A stretch of 64,000 nt of DNA from Streptomyces sp. SAT1. GTDB taxonomy: Bacteria; Actinomycetota; Actinomycetes; Streptomycetales; Streptomycetaceae. The stretch is from positions 1,688,501 to 1,752,500 of the forward strand of contig NZ_CP015849.1 of the NCBI RefSeq assembly GCF_001654495.1, in the 5' to 3' direction. The position numbers and the translations under genes are program-made. Position 1 is the stretch's first letter. Every line of letters starts with the position of its first letter. This document shows positions 43,702-52,548 of this stretch, piece by piece. Below the pieces are notes generated by a model. The model did no database searches and was not told where the DNA came from. It worked only from the letters and a program-made list of their open reading frames with translations.

Positions 43702-45366
43702 ATGGCATCGACCGACGGCGTCCCCCCGGCCCGCGTGTGCGACCGGGCACGCGGCGCACTGCTCGGCCTCGCCGTCGGGGACGCCCTCGGCGCGCCCGCG
43801 GAGAACCTCAGACCCTCCGAGATCCGCGCCCGCTGGGGCCGGATCACCGGCTACGTCGCCGCCCGCCCGGCCGGGACCGACGACACCGAGTACGCCCTCT
43901 TCAGCGGGCTGCTGCTCGCCCGGCACGGCTCCGCGCTCACCCCCGCGCACGTGGAGGCCGCCTGGCACGAGCACATCGCCGTCCGCGCCGAGGGCCCCTT
44001 CCGCGGCGCGGGCTTCAGCGAGCGCGGCACCCTGGAGAACCTCCGCCGGGGCCTGGCCGCGCCCGTCTCCGCCCAGCACCGGCACGCCTGGAGCGACGGG
44101 CTGGCGATGCGGGCGGCGCCCTTCGGGGTGTTCGCCGCCGGGCGCCCCGCCGAGGCGGCCCGCCTGGTGGCGGTCGACGGCTCGGTCAGCCACGAGGGCG
44201 AGGGCATCCACGGCGGCCGGGCCGTGGCGGCGGGGGTGGCGGCGGCCATGGCGGGCGCGCCGCCGGTCGCGGTCGTGGCCGCCGCGCTGGCCGTCGTACC
44301 GGACGACTCCTGGACGGCCCGCTCGCTGCGCCGGGCCGCGGCCGCCGCCCACCGCGGCGAACGCGCGATCCGCTCCGCCGTCGTCATCGCCGGCTACCCC
44401 TGGTCCGACCTGGCCCCCGAGGCGGTCGCCCTCGCCTTCGGCGCGTACGCCGCCGCCGACGGCGACTTCCGCGACGCCGTCCTCACCGCCGTCAACATGG
44501 GCCGCGACGCCGACACCACGGCCGCGGTCGCGGGCGCCCTGGCCGGCGCGACCCAGGGCGTGGCCGCCGTCCCCGAGGACTGGGCGGCGGCCATCGGCCC
44601 GGCCCGCGGCACCTGCCTGCCCTCGGTGGCGGGCCGGCACGTACTGGAGGTGGCGGACCTCCTGGTGGCACGGGCGGTGATCGATCCGGGCGACGGAGGG
44701 GGTGCGGGGCTGGGTGGCGGGACGGGGCTGAACGCCGGGGCGGGGGCGGGTGCCGGTGCGGGGCTGGGTGTCGATGCGGGTCAGCGCGCCGGGACGGGAC
44801 CAGGCGCCGGAGCCGGTACGAGCCTGAGCATCGCCACCGGCCAACACGCCGGGACGGGCCCGGACACCGGTACAAGCCAGCACGCCACCGCGGGCCCAAG
44901 CGCCCGGAACGGCCCGGGTTCCGGAGGCGGTTCGAGCACCGGAGACGGCGCGGGGGGCACAAGCGGTCCGAGGGCCGAAAACGGTACGGGCCGGGGCCCG
45001 GGGCCCGCCCCCGTGCGCCCCGCGCGAGCCGCGCCCGCCCCTTCGGCGCCTCCCGCCCCTTCCGCACCCCCCGCTCCGGTGGGCCGCCTCCTCACCGGCC
45101 CGGTACGCCCCGGCGCCACGGCCGGGCTCCCGGGGCACGGACCCGCCCTGCCCGCGCACGACACCCGCTCCCCCGCGGCCGCGCCCGCGCGGGAGGCCCG
45201 TTCCGCACCCGCGCGCCCCGCGCCCGCCCCGCCCAGGTGCCCCGCCGAGCCGGACCCGGGCCCCGGCGAACCGCCCCGCGCGCCCGAGGCGGTGCCCGTG
45301 CCGGGGCCGCTCGCCGGGGCCGGCGCGTACGCGCTGACCGCCGACGAGGGCGAGGCGGGGCAGTGA
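43702..45366 (+). CDS. ADP-ribosylglycohydrolase family protein 1, with low-complexity tail
   Basis: 554 residues. Residues ~10-325 are a DraG/ARH fold with an intact two-metal site: Glu in VGDALGAPAEN, Thr-Asp-Asp-Thr in GTDDTEYAL, and Asp-x-Asp-Thr in NMGRDADTTAAVAGAL. Family members remove ADP-ribose from proteins or nucleic acids, or cleave related N-glycosides. The remaining ~220 residues are a Gly/Ala/Thr repeat (AGTGPGAGAG type) turning into a Pro/Ala/Arg-rich segment, with no domain. ATG at 43702 has AGAGGAGAG 7 bases upstream. First gene of a six-gene operon; its stop overlaps the next start (GTGA). Confidence 0.88.
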   Translation: MASTDGVPPARVCDRARGALLGLAVGDALGAPAENLRPSEIRARWGRITGYVAARPAGTDDTEYALFSGLLLARHGSALTPAHVEAAWHEHIAVRAEGPFRGAGFSERGTLENLRRGLAAPVSAQHRHAWSDGLAMRAAPFGVFAAGRPAEAARLVAVDGSVSHEGEGIHGGRAVAAGVAAAMAGAPPVAVVAAALAVVPDDSWTARSLRRAAAAAHRGERAIRSAVVIAGYPWSDLAPEAVALAFGAYAAADGDFRDAVLTAVNMGRDADTTAAVAGALAGATQGVAAVPEDWAAAIGPARGTCLPSVAGRHVLEVADLLVARAVIDPGDGGGAGLGGGTGLNAGAGAGAGAGLGVDAGQRAGTGPGAGAGTSLSIATGQHAGTGPDTGTSQHATAGPSARNGPGSGGGSSTGDGAGGTSGPRAENGTGRGPGPAPVRPARAAPAPSAPPAPSAPPAPVGRLLTGPVRPGATAGLPGHGPALPAHDTRSPAAAPAREARSAPARPAPAPPRCPAEPDPGPGEPPRAPEAVPVPGPLAGAGAYALTADEGEAGQ

Positions 45367-46481
45367 GCGGGCGGCGGGTCGAGGGGCTGCTGCTGGGGCT
45401 CGCGGCGGGGGACGCGGCCGGCTGGCCGGCCGCGCGGCACCGGGCGGCCCGGATGCCGGAGTGGACCCGGCGGCTCACCCGCGAGCTGGACACCTTCGCC
45501 GAGGAGAACGCGACGACCACGCTGCCCGTGCCCGTGGCGCTGAACCAGTCCCCCGAGCCGCTGCGCCTGGGCCCCTCCGACGACGCCGAGTGGGCGGTGT
45601 TCGCGGCGGAGGCCGTGCTGCGGGCCGGGGACGACGGCGCGCTCGGCGACCTCAGCCGGGACCGCCGGACCCGCGCCGCGATCGACCTCACCTGGAACGC
45701 CGTGGCCGCCGAGGTCGCCGCCGCGGCCGGACGCGCCGCCGAGATCGAGTCGGCGGTGCTGCCGCTGCGCGCCCGCATCTCCGTCCGGGCGGGCCTCGGC
45801 AACCTGGCCACCGGGCTGCGCCCGCCCGCCACCGGCCACGACAACCCGCACTACTTCGACGACGCCGCCTGCGTACGGGCCTGCGCCCTGGCCGTGGCCC
45901 ACCCCGGCGACCCCGGGCGCGCCGCCGCCCTGGCCGAGTTCGACGCCCGCTACACCCAGGACGGCGACGGCGTGCACGGCGCCCGCGCGATGGCCGCCGC
46001 GCTCTCCCTGGCCCTCGCCGGGCAGGGCACCGACGCCTGCGTGTCGGCCGCGCTCGCCGAACTCCCCGACGGCACCGAGATCGGCCGCAACGCACGGCAC
46101 GCGCTGAAGCTGGCCGCGGACTGCGCGGACGCGTTCGCGCTGGTACCGCTGCTGGAACACGAGATCGTGGACCACGTCTACAGCTACGGCGTCGCCGCCG
46201 CCGAGACCGTCCCGGTGGCGCTCGCCCTGGCCACGGCGGCGGACGGCCGGATCGCACGGGCGCTGCCCGCCGCCGCCTGCCTGTCCCGGGTCGCCGACTC
46301 CGCCCCCGCCCTGACGGGCGCGCTCACCGGCGCGCTGGAGGGCGCGGCGGCGATCCCCAGGCCCTGGCGGGACGCCTGCCGCACCCTGTCCGGCTGTGTG
46401 CTGCCCCGCCTCACCGGCACCGACCTCGTGGAACTCGCCGGACTCCTGGAAGCCGTACAACCGGCCCCGCCAGGAGGATGA
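45363..46481 (+). CDS. ADP-ribosylglycohydrolase paralogue 2, probably degenerate
   Basis: 372 residues aligned by eye with the DraG/ARH fold (LLLGLAAGDAAGWPAARH at the start, VLRAGDDGALGDLSRDR, DGDGVHGARAMAAALSLAL, LTGALTGALEGAAAIP at the end). The metal ligands are eroded: the first Glu position reads Ala-Arg, TDDT reads SDDA (in GPSDDAEWAVF) and the DxDT motif is reduced to VADS. It is therefore probably non-catalytic, or has a changed metal use, and may act as a partner of its paralogues. GTG start overlaps the previous stop by four bases; it is followed eight bases later by paralogue 3. Confidence 0.8.
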   Translation: MSGRRVEGLLLGLAAGDAAGWPAARHRAARMPEWTRRLTRELDTFAEENATTTLPVPVALNQSPEPLRLGPSDDAEWAVFAAEAVLRAGDDGALGDLSRDRRTRAAIDLTWNAVAAEVAAAAGRAAEIESAVLPLRARISVRAGLGNLATGLRPPATGHDNPHYFDDAACVRACALAVAHPGDPGRAAALAEFDARYTQDGDGVHGARAMAAALSLALAGQGTDACVSAALAELPDGTEIGRNARHALKLAADCADAFALVPLLEHEIVDHVYSYGVAAAETVPVALALATAADGRIARALPAAACLSRVADSAPALTGALTGALEGAAAIPRPWRDACRTLSGCVLPRLTGTDLVELAGLLEAVQPAPPGG

Positions 46482-46489
46482 TTCGGGGC

Positions 46490-47671
46490 ATGAAGCCCAG
46501 AGAAGAAGAAACCGCCGATCCGGGAGCGAGTCTGGACGAGCGGATCACCGGCGCCCTGGTCGGCGCCGCCGTCGGCGACGCGCTCGGCGGACCCGTCGAG
46601 GGCTACTCCCCCGAGCAGATCGCCGAGCGCCACGGCGGCCGGGTGCACGGGATCGTCGGCCCCTGGCACGGCGACGCCTGGCCCACCGCCCGCCCCCTCG
46701 CGCCGTACCACAAGGGCGACGGCCACGTCACCGACGACACCCTGATGACCCACGCGCTGGTACGGGTGTACGCCCGGGTCCGCGACCACCTCGACGCCTA
46801 CGCCGTCGCGGACCACCTGGTCCCCGACCTGATGACCAACCCGCGCTGGATCCCCGAGCTGGAGCGCGAGGCGCTGCCGCTGCACCGGGTGTTCCTGGCG
46901 GAGAAGTGGCTGGTCACGCGGCTGCACTACGGCCACGCCGACCCGCGTGAGGCGGGCGTCGGCAACATCGTCAACTGCGGTGCCGCGATGTACATGGCGC
47001 CGGTCGGCCTGGTCAACGCGGGCGACCCGCGGGCCGCGTACGCGGAGGCCCTGGACGTCGCGGGCGCCCACCAGTCCTCCTACGGCCGGGAGGCGGCGGG
47101 CGTGCTCGCGGCCGGGGTGGCGGCGGCCTGCTCGCCGGGAGCGAGTGCCGAGTCGGTCGTGTCGGCCTGTCTGTCCCTGGCCGAGGACGGCACCCGGGCG
47201 GCGATCGAGGACGTCTGCGCGGCGGCCCGCCGCTGCCCGGACATCGAGTCGGCGCTCGGCGCGCTGCGCGCGGCGGTGGCCCCGTACGACACGGTCGGCC
47301 CGGACTACCGCAGCCCCTCGCTGGGCGCGCGCCGCCCGTCCCGGCTGCACGCGATCGAGGAACTGCCCGTCGCGCTGGGCCTGCTGCTGGTGGCGCGCGG
47401 CGACTACCGGCGGGCCGTCCTCGGCGCGGTGAACTACGGCCGCGACTGCGACTCCATCGCCGCCATGGCCGGGGCGCTGGCCGGTGCGCTGGGCTCCCCG
47501 GTGCCCGAGGACTGGGCGAAGGCGGTGGCCGAGGCCAGCCGCCTGGACCTGTGGGAGCCCGCGCGCACGCTGACCGCGGTGGCGCGCGAGGTCTTCGCCG
47601 AGGACGTACGCCGACGGCGGGCGCACGAGCGGGCGTTCGCCCTGCTGGGAGGTGCGGGATGCTCCGACTGA
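46490..47671 (+). CDS. ADP-ribosylglycohydrolase family protein 3
   Basis: 393 residues with an intact DraG/ARH metal site: Glu in VGDALGGPVEGYSPE, HVTDDTLMTHAL, and RDCDSIAAMAGALAGAL. The insert between motifs 1 and 2 (GIVGPWHGDAWPTARP) and NCGAAMYMAPVGLVNAGDP are typical of the ARH-like branch found in sugar/nucleoside gene sets. The ATG at 46490 lies 12 bases after GGAGG; an ATG at 46478 directly abuts GGAGG and overlaps the previous stop, but has no spacing. It overlaps paralogue 4 by 13 bases. Confidence 0.88.
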   Translation: MKPREEETADPGASLDERITGALVGAAVGDALGGPVEGYSPEQIAERHGGRVHGIVGPWHGDAWPTARPLAPYHKGDGHVTDDTLMTHALVRVYARVRDHLDAYAVADHLVPDLMTNPRWIPELEREALPLHRVFLAEKWLVTRLHYGHADPREAGVGNIVNCGAAMYMAPVGLVNAGDPRAAYAEALDVAGAHQSSYGREAAGVLAAGVAAACSPGASAESVVSACLSLAEDGTRAAIEDVCAAARRCPDIESALGALRAAVAPYDTVGPDYRSPSLGARRPSRLHAIEELPVALGLLLVARGDYRRAVLGAVNYGRDCDSIAAMAGALAGALGSPVPEDWAKAVAEASRLDLWEPARTLTAVAREVFAEDVRRRRAHERAFALLGGAGCSD

Positions 47672-49026
47672 CCTGGGTGCAGCCGGAGGATCTGCTCGGT
47701 CACGAGCTGCGCCAGGCGGCCCAGGACGGCCGCGAACCGGCGGCGGTGGCCGCGCGGTGGCGGGCGGCGGGCGGCCCCGACGCCCCGGCGCGCGCCGGGG
47801 CCTCGCCGGAGCCCGTCTCGCGCTATCTGCGGCTGCTGGCCGAGGACCTGCTGGACGAACTGGCCGAGCTGCCCAGCCGGCTGGCCGAGGCGGAGCCCAC
47901 CGACCCGGACGCGATCAGGGAGCTGTGCCCCGGCTGGCCGGGCCATGTCGCCCCGCGCCCCAGGGCCGTGCCCGCCGTCGAACGCTTCGAGGCCGCCTGG
48001 CTGGGCCGGGCCGCGGGCTGCCTGCTGGGCAAGCCGGTGGAGAAGATCCCGCTCCAGGGCATCCGGGAGCTGGCGCGCGCCACCGGGAACTGGCCGCTGA
48101 GCACCTGGTTCACCGCCCGGGGCGTGCCTGAGGACCTGGCCGCCGCCCACCCCTGGAACCGCCGCTCGGCGGCCACCTGCCTCGCCGAGAACATCGACGG
48201 CATGCCCGAGGACGACGACCTGGACCATCCGCTGCTCGGTCTGCTCCTGCTGCGCCGCCACGGCCGCGGCTTCACCACCGCCGACCTCGCCCGCCTGTGG
48301 CTGGACGAGCTGCCCGCCGGCCGCACCTTCACCGCCGAGCGCGTCGCCTACCGCAATCTGCTGCTCGGCATCGAACCGCCGCGCACCGCCCGCCACCGCA
48401 ACCCGTTCCGCGAGTGGATCGGCGGCCTCATCCGCGCCGACGTGCACGGCTGGACCAACGCGGGCGATCCGGGGGCCGCCGCGGAGCAGGCGTACCGGGA
48501 CGCCGCCCTCACCCACACCGGGAACGGCGTCTACGCCGCGATGTTCGCCGCCGCCGTGATCGCCGCCGCCGCGAGCGGCGCCCACGACGTGCACGCCTGC
48601 CTGGCCACCGGGCTGCGGGTGGTGCCGCCCGGCTCCCGGCTGGCCCGCGCGGTGCGGCACGCGGTCCGGCTGGCCGGCGCCCACGCGGACTTCGACACCG
48701 TCGTGGACGAACTGCACACGGCGCACGCCGGGTACCACTGGGTGCACGCCGTGCCGAACACCGCGCTGATCGCCGCCGCCCTCACCCATGCCGACGGCGA
48801 CTTCACCGGCTCCATCTGCCGGGTGGTGTCGGGCGGCTGGGACACCGACTCCAACGGCGCCACCGCCGGATCGGTCGCCGGGCTGCTCGCCGGGTCCCCC
48901 GCCGCGCTCCCCGACCGCTGGACCGCCCCGCTCAAGAACCGGCTCGCCACCACCGTCGCCGACTTCGACGGCACCGGCTTCGACGCGCTGGCCCGGCTCA
49001 CCCACCAGGAGGCGTCCCGCCCATGA
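47659..49026 (+). CDS. ADP-ribosylglycohydrolase family protein 4 (EDDD type)
   Basis: 455 residues. About 110 N-terminal residues of unknown role (MLRLTWVQPEDLLGHE onward, rich in Ala, Glu and Arg) precede a DraG/ARH domain of a divergent subtype. Motif 1 reads GRAAGCLLGKPVEK (Glu kept, Cys for Asp), motif 2 reads PEDDDLDHPLLGLLLL instead of TDDT, and motif 3 is GGWDTDSNGATAG. All acidic ligands are present, so it should be active. GGGAGG lies 6 bases before the ATG. Its stop overlaps the CoA-transferase start (ATGA). Confidence 0.85.
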   Translation: MLRLTWVQPEDLLGHELRQAAQDGREPAAVAARWRAAGGPDAPARAGASPEPVSRYLRLLAEDLLDELAELPSRLAEAEPTDPDAIRELCPGWPGHVAPRPRAVPAVERFEAAWLGRAAGCLLGKPVEKIPLQGIRELARATGNWPLSTWFTARGVPEDLAAAHPWNRRSAATCLAENIDGMPEDDDLDHPLLGLLLLRRHGRGFTTADLARLWLDELPAGRTFTAERVAYRNLLLGIEPPRTARHRNPFREWIGGLIRADVHGWTNAGDPGAAAEQAYRDAALTHTGNGVYAAMFAAAVIAAAASGAHDVHACLATGLRVVPPGSRLARAVRHAVRLAGAHADFDTVVDELHTAHAGYHWVHAVPNTALIAAALTHADGDFTGSICRVVSGGWDTDSNGATAGSVAGLLAGSPAALPDRWTAPLKNRLATTVADFDGTGFDALARLTHQEASRP

Positions 49027-50306
49027 CGCCCGACCCCGATGCCACCGAGGCGCACGCCACGGTCCCGCCACACACCGACCCGCCACACACCGACTCGCCG
49101 CACACCGACCCGTCGGACACCGCGCCACCGCTCACCGGACTGCGCGTCCTGGACCTCGCCACGCTGTTCGCCGGGCCCATCGCGGCCATGATGCTCGGCG
49201 ACTTCGGCGCCGAGGTCATCAAGGTCGAGCATCCGGCCAGGCCCGACCCCGCCCGGGGCCACGGCCCGGCGAAGAACGGCGTCGGCCTGTGGTGGAAGCT
49301 GCTCGGCCGCAACAAGCGCGCCGTCACCCTGGACCTGTCCCGCCCCGGCGGCCGGGCCACCCTGCTGCGGCTCGCCGCGACCGCCGACGTGATCGTGGAG
49401 AACTTCCGCCCCGGCACCCTGGAGCGCTGGGAGCTGGGCTGGCCGGAGCTCTCGGCGGCCAACCCGCGCCTGGTGCTCGCCCGGGTCACCGGCTTCGGCC
49501 AGTTCGGCCCGTACGCGTCCCGGCCCGGCTTCGGCACCCTGGCGGAGGCGATGAGCGGCTTCGCCGCGATCACCGGCGAGCCGGACGCGCCGCCCACGCT
49601 GCCGCCCTTCGGGCTGGCCGACTCCATCGCCGGGCTGGCCACGGCGTACGCCGTGCTGACCGCGCTGGCGGCCCGCGAGCGCACCGGCCGGGGGCAGATC
49701 GTCGACATGGCGATCATCGAACCCATCCTGACCGTGCTGGGTCCGCAGCCCCTCTGGTACGACCAGCTCGGCTACGTCCAGCCGCGCACCGGCAACCGCA
49801 CCCAGAACAACGCCCCGCGCAACACCTACCGCACCGCGGACGGCACCTGGGTGGCGGTCTCCGCCTCGGCGCAGTCGGTGGCCGAGCGCGTGCTGCGCCT
49901 GGTGGGGCGCCCGGAACTGATCGCCGAGCCGTGGTTCGCGACCGGTTCCGGGCGGGCGGCGCACGCCGACCTCCTCGACGAGGCGGTCGGCGGCTGGATC
50001 GCCCGGCACACCCGCACCGAGGTCATGGCCGCCTTCGAGAAGGCCCAGGCCGCCATCGCGCCGATCCAGGACGTCCGGGACGTGGTCGCCGACCCGCAGT
50101 ACCAGGCGCTGGGCACCCTCACCACCCTGTTCGACCCGGAGCTGGGCCGGATGCGCATGCAGAACGTGCTGTTCCGGCTCTCCGACACCCCGGGCGCGAT
50201 CCGCTGGGCGGGCCGGCCGCACGGCGCGGACACCGAGGCGGTCCTGACCGAGCTGGGCCTCACCCCGGAGGAAGTGGCCGCGCTGCGCGCGGAGGGCGTC
50301 CTGTGA
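49023..50306 (+). CDS. class III CoA-transferase (CaiB/BaiF family)
   Basis: 427 residues. Transfers CoA between carboxylic acids through an enzyme-bound anhydride. The first ~35 residues are a His/Thr/Pro repeat (PPHTD units), then the family domain: LRVLDLATLFAGPIAAMMLG, DFGAEVIKVEHP, NKRAVTLDL, VENFRPGTLERWELG, and the catalytic Asp in GRGQIVDMAIIEP. Donor and acceptor are unknown. ATG overlaps the glycohydrolase-4 stop, and the stop overlaps the lyase start, so it is translationally locked into this operon. With the lyase it resembles acid-activation/cleavage pairs such as those used for citramalate. Confidence 0.9.
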   Translation: MTPDPDATEAHATVPPHTDPPHTDSPHTDPSDTAPPLTGLRVLDLATLFAGPIAAMMLGDFGAEVIKVEHPARPDPARGHGPAKNGVGLWWKLLGRNKRAVTLDLSRPGGRATLLRLAATADVIVENFRPGTLERWELGWPELSAANPRLVLARVTGFGQFGPYASRPGFGTLAEAMSGFAAITGEPDAPPTLPPFGLADSIAGLATAYAVLTALAARERTGRGQIVDMAIIEPILTVLGPQPLWYDQLGYVQPRTGNRTQNNAPRNTYRTADGTWVAVSASAQSVAERVLRLVGRPELIAEPWFATGSGRAAHADLLDEAVGGWIARHTRTEVMAAFEKAQAAIAPIQDVRDVVADPQYQALGTLTTLFDPELGRMRMQNVLFRLSDTPGAIRWAGRPHGADTEAVLTELGLTPEEVAALRAEGVL

Positions 50307-51172
50307 CGGTCACCGCCGCCTTCCCGCTGACCTGGCTCTACGCCCCCGGCGACCGCCCGCGGGTGGTCGCCAAGGCCCTCGCCTGCGGGGCCGACGTGGT
50401 CGTGGTCGACCTGGAGGACGCGGTCGCCCCGGACCGCAAGGAGTACGCCCGCGCCGCCACCGCGGAACTCCTGACCGAGCCGCCGCCGGTCCCCGTCCAT
50501 GTGCGGGTCAACGCCCTGGACGGCCCGCTGGCCGCCGCCGATCTGGCCGCCGTCGCCGCCCGGCCGGGCCTGGCCGGGCTGCGGCTGCCCAAGGTGACGT
50601 CGGCGGAGCAGGTGGTGCGGATCGCGCGGCGGACCGAGCACGGCGGCGCACCGGACGGCGCGGGCGGCACCGGGCACGGCGCGGGGCCGCCGCTGTACGC
50701 GCTGCTGGAGAACGCCCTCGCCGTCGAGCAGGCGTACGCCATCGCCTCGGCGCACCCGTCCCTGCGCGGTGTCTCGATCGGCGAGGCCGACCTCCGCGCC
50801 GACCTCGGGGTGCGCCAGGACACCGGGCTCGACTGGTGCCGGGCCCGGGTCGTCGTCGCCGCGCGCGCGGCGGGACTGGCCCCGCCCGCCCAGTCCGTGC
50901 ACCCCGACATCCGCGATCTGGAGGGGCTGGCGGCCTCCTGCGCGCACGGCCGCTCGCTGGGCTTCCTCGGCCGGGCGGCCATCCACCCCCGGCAGCTCCC
51001 CATCATCGAGCGCGCCTATCTGCCGACCGACCGCGAACTGGAGGAGGCCGAGACCGTCGTCAAGGCGGCCACCATGGACCCGGGCGCGCAGGCCCTCGCG
51101 GACGGCCGTTTCATCGACGCGGCGGTGGTCGCGGCGGCGCGGCGCACCCTGGCGCTGGCCCGCCGATGCTGA
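50303..51172 (+). CDS. HpcH/HpaI (CitE-like) CoA ester lyase
   Basis: 289 residues of the CitE-like branch: LYAPGDRPRVVAKALACGAD, VVVVDLEDAVAPDRKE, LRLPKVTSAEQV, metal-binding Glu in LLENALAVEQ and Asp in SIGEADLRADLG, and the C-terminal AIHPRQLPIIERAY. Such enzymes cleave beta-hydroxyacyl-CoA (malyl-, citramalyl-CoA) to acetyl-CoA plus a keto or aldehyde acid, or run in reverse or as thioesterases. GTG overlaps the CoA-transferase stop by four bases. Last gene of the operon; a shared terminator separates it from lgt. Confidence 0.9.
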   Translation: MTVTAAFPLTWLYAPGDRPRVVAKALACGADVVVVDLEDAVAPDRKEYARAATAELLTEPPPVPVHVRVNALDGPLAAADLAAVAARPGLAGLRLPKVTSAEQVVRIARRTEHGGAPDGAGGTGHGAGPPLYALLENALAVEQAYAIASAHPSLRGVSIGEADLRADLGVRQDTGLDWCRARVVVAARAAGLAPPAQSVHPDIRDLEGLAASCAHGRSLGFLGRAAIHPRQLPIIERAYLPTDRELEEAETVVKAATMDPGAQALADGRFIDAAVVAAARRTLALARRC

Positions 51173-51216
51173 TCCCGCAGATGCTGCTCCCGCGGCTGCC
51201 GGTCCCGCGCACGCGA

Positions 51217-51243
51217 AGGGCGCCCCCGCGACGGGAGCGCCCT
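51217..51243. terminator. bidirectional terminator CoA lyase / lgt
   Basis: AGGGCGC (51217-51223) pairs with GCGCCCT (51237-51243), with further CCC/GGG pairing inside, between convergent genes. Confidence 0.6.
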
Positions 51244-51297
51244 CCTTGTGCCTGCGGCCCGCGGCCGGCCACGGACGACCGCGCGCGGCCGCGCCGG

Positions 51298-52389
51298 TCA
51301 GCCCTTCTTGGCCGTACCCGCCTCGTCCTTCACCCCGGCCTCGGCCGGGGCCCCGGCCGCGCCGTCCTCGTCCGCGCCGCCGGGACCGGCGTCCCGCGGG
51401 CCGGGATCCGCCTTCGCGTCCGCGTCCCCCGCCTTGCCGGCGGGGCCGTCCACGGGCCCGGCCGCGTCGTCGGGGGTGTCCTTCTCGGCCCTGTCCGCGG
51501 CGCCGTCCGGGGCGGAGGCGGTCCTGCCGGTCCCGCCGGTCTCCGCCCCGGCCGCCGTCTCGCCCTCGGCGGGCAGGCCGCGCTCGACCTGGAGTTCGCG
51601 GCCCGGCCGCTTCTTCGCCGAGATCCAGATGTAGGCCACGGCGAGCAGGAAGACGAGCAGGGCCGTCCAGTCGTTCAGCCGCAGGCCCAGGATGTGGTGG
51701 GCGTCGTCGACGCGCATGTACTCGATCCAGCCGCGGCCCAGGCAGTACGCGGCGACATACAGGGCGAACGCCCGGCCGTGGCCCAGCTTGAAGCGGCGGT
51801 CGGCCCAGATCACCAGGAAGCCGACGCCGACGCACCACAGGGACTCGTAGAGGAAGGTCGGGTGGTAGTACCCGGGGACCCGGCCGTCCGTGGTCGAGGT
51901 GATGTGCAGCGCCCAGGGGACATGGGTCTCCCGGCCGTACAGTTCCTGGTTGAACCAGTTGCCCCAGCGGCCCAGCGCCTGGGCGAAGGCGATGCCCGGT
52001 GCCACCGCGTCGGCGTACGCGGGCATCGGCACCCCGCGGCGGCGGGCGCCGATCCACGCGCCGAGCCCGCCCAGCGCGATGGCGCCCCAGATGCCGAGGC
52101 CGCCCTCCCACACCTTGAAGGCGTTCACCCAGTCACGGCCCTCGCCGAAATACAGCTCGTAGTCCGTGATCACGTGGTAGAGCCGACCGCCCACCAGGCC
52201 GAACGGGACGGCCCAGACGGCGATGTCGGCCACCGTGCCGGACCGGCCGCCGCGGGCGACCCAGCGCTTGTTGCCGAGCCAGACGGCTACGAAGACGCCG
52301 ATGATGATGCAGAACGCGTAGCCGCGCAGCGGAAGGGGACCGAGGTACACCACTCCGTGCGACGGGCTGGGAATGTAGGCAAGTTCCAT
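51298..52389 (-). CDS. lgt: prolipoprotein diacylglyceryl transferase
   Basis: 363 residues. Transfers a diacylglyceryl group to the lipobox cysteine of prolipoproteins (LivK here would be a substrate). Membrane-embedded core with the Lgt signature ALGRWGNWFNQELYGRET, preceded by VGGRLYHVI and followed by HPTFLYESLWCVGVGF and GRGWIEYMRV. The last ~85 residues form an acidic, Ala/Gly/Asp-rich tail (about 280-363) with no known role, longer than in enterobacteria. ATG at 52389. It is last of the minus-strand block that begins upstream with the trp genes. Confidence 0.95.
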   Translation of the reverse strand: MELAYIPSPSHGVVYLGPLPLRGYAFCIIIGVFVAVWLGNKRWVARGGRSGTVADIAVWAVPFGLVGGRLYHVITDYELYFGEGRDWVNAFKVWEGGLGIWGAIALGGLGAWIGARRRGVPMPAYADAVAPGIAFAQALGRWGNWFNQELYGRETHVPWALHITSTTDGRVPGYYHPTFLYESLWCVGVGFLVIWADRRFKLGHGRAFALYVAAYCLGRGWIEYMRVDDAHHILGLRLNDWTALLVFLLAVAYIWISAKKRPGRELQVERGLPAEGETAAGAETGGTGRTASAPDGAADRAEKDTPDDAAGPVDGPAGKAGDADAKADPGPRDAGPGGADEDGAAGAPAEAGVKDEAGTAKKG

Positions 52390-52548
52390 GGCAGGGTCGA
52401 CGCTACCGCAGCCGGAGCGGGCCCAGGACGAGCAGCCCGGCTACGGGTCCATAACGGGCCGCCGCCCGGGAACCGCGCCGCCCGGGGACGCACCCGACCC
52501 TCACCGGACCCTTACCCGCGCCTTGCCCCGCTCCCACCCGGCGCGCGC

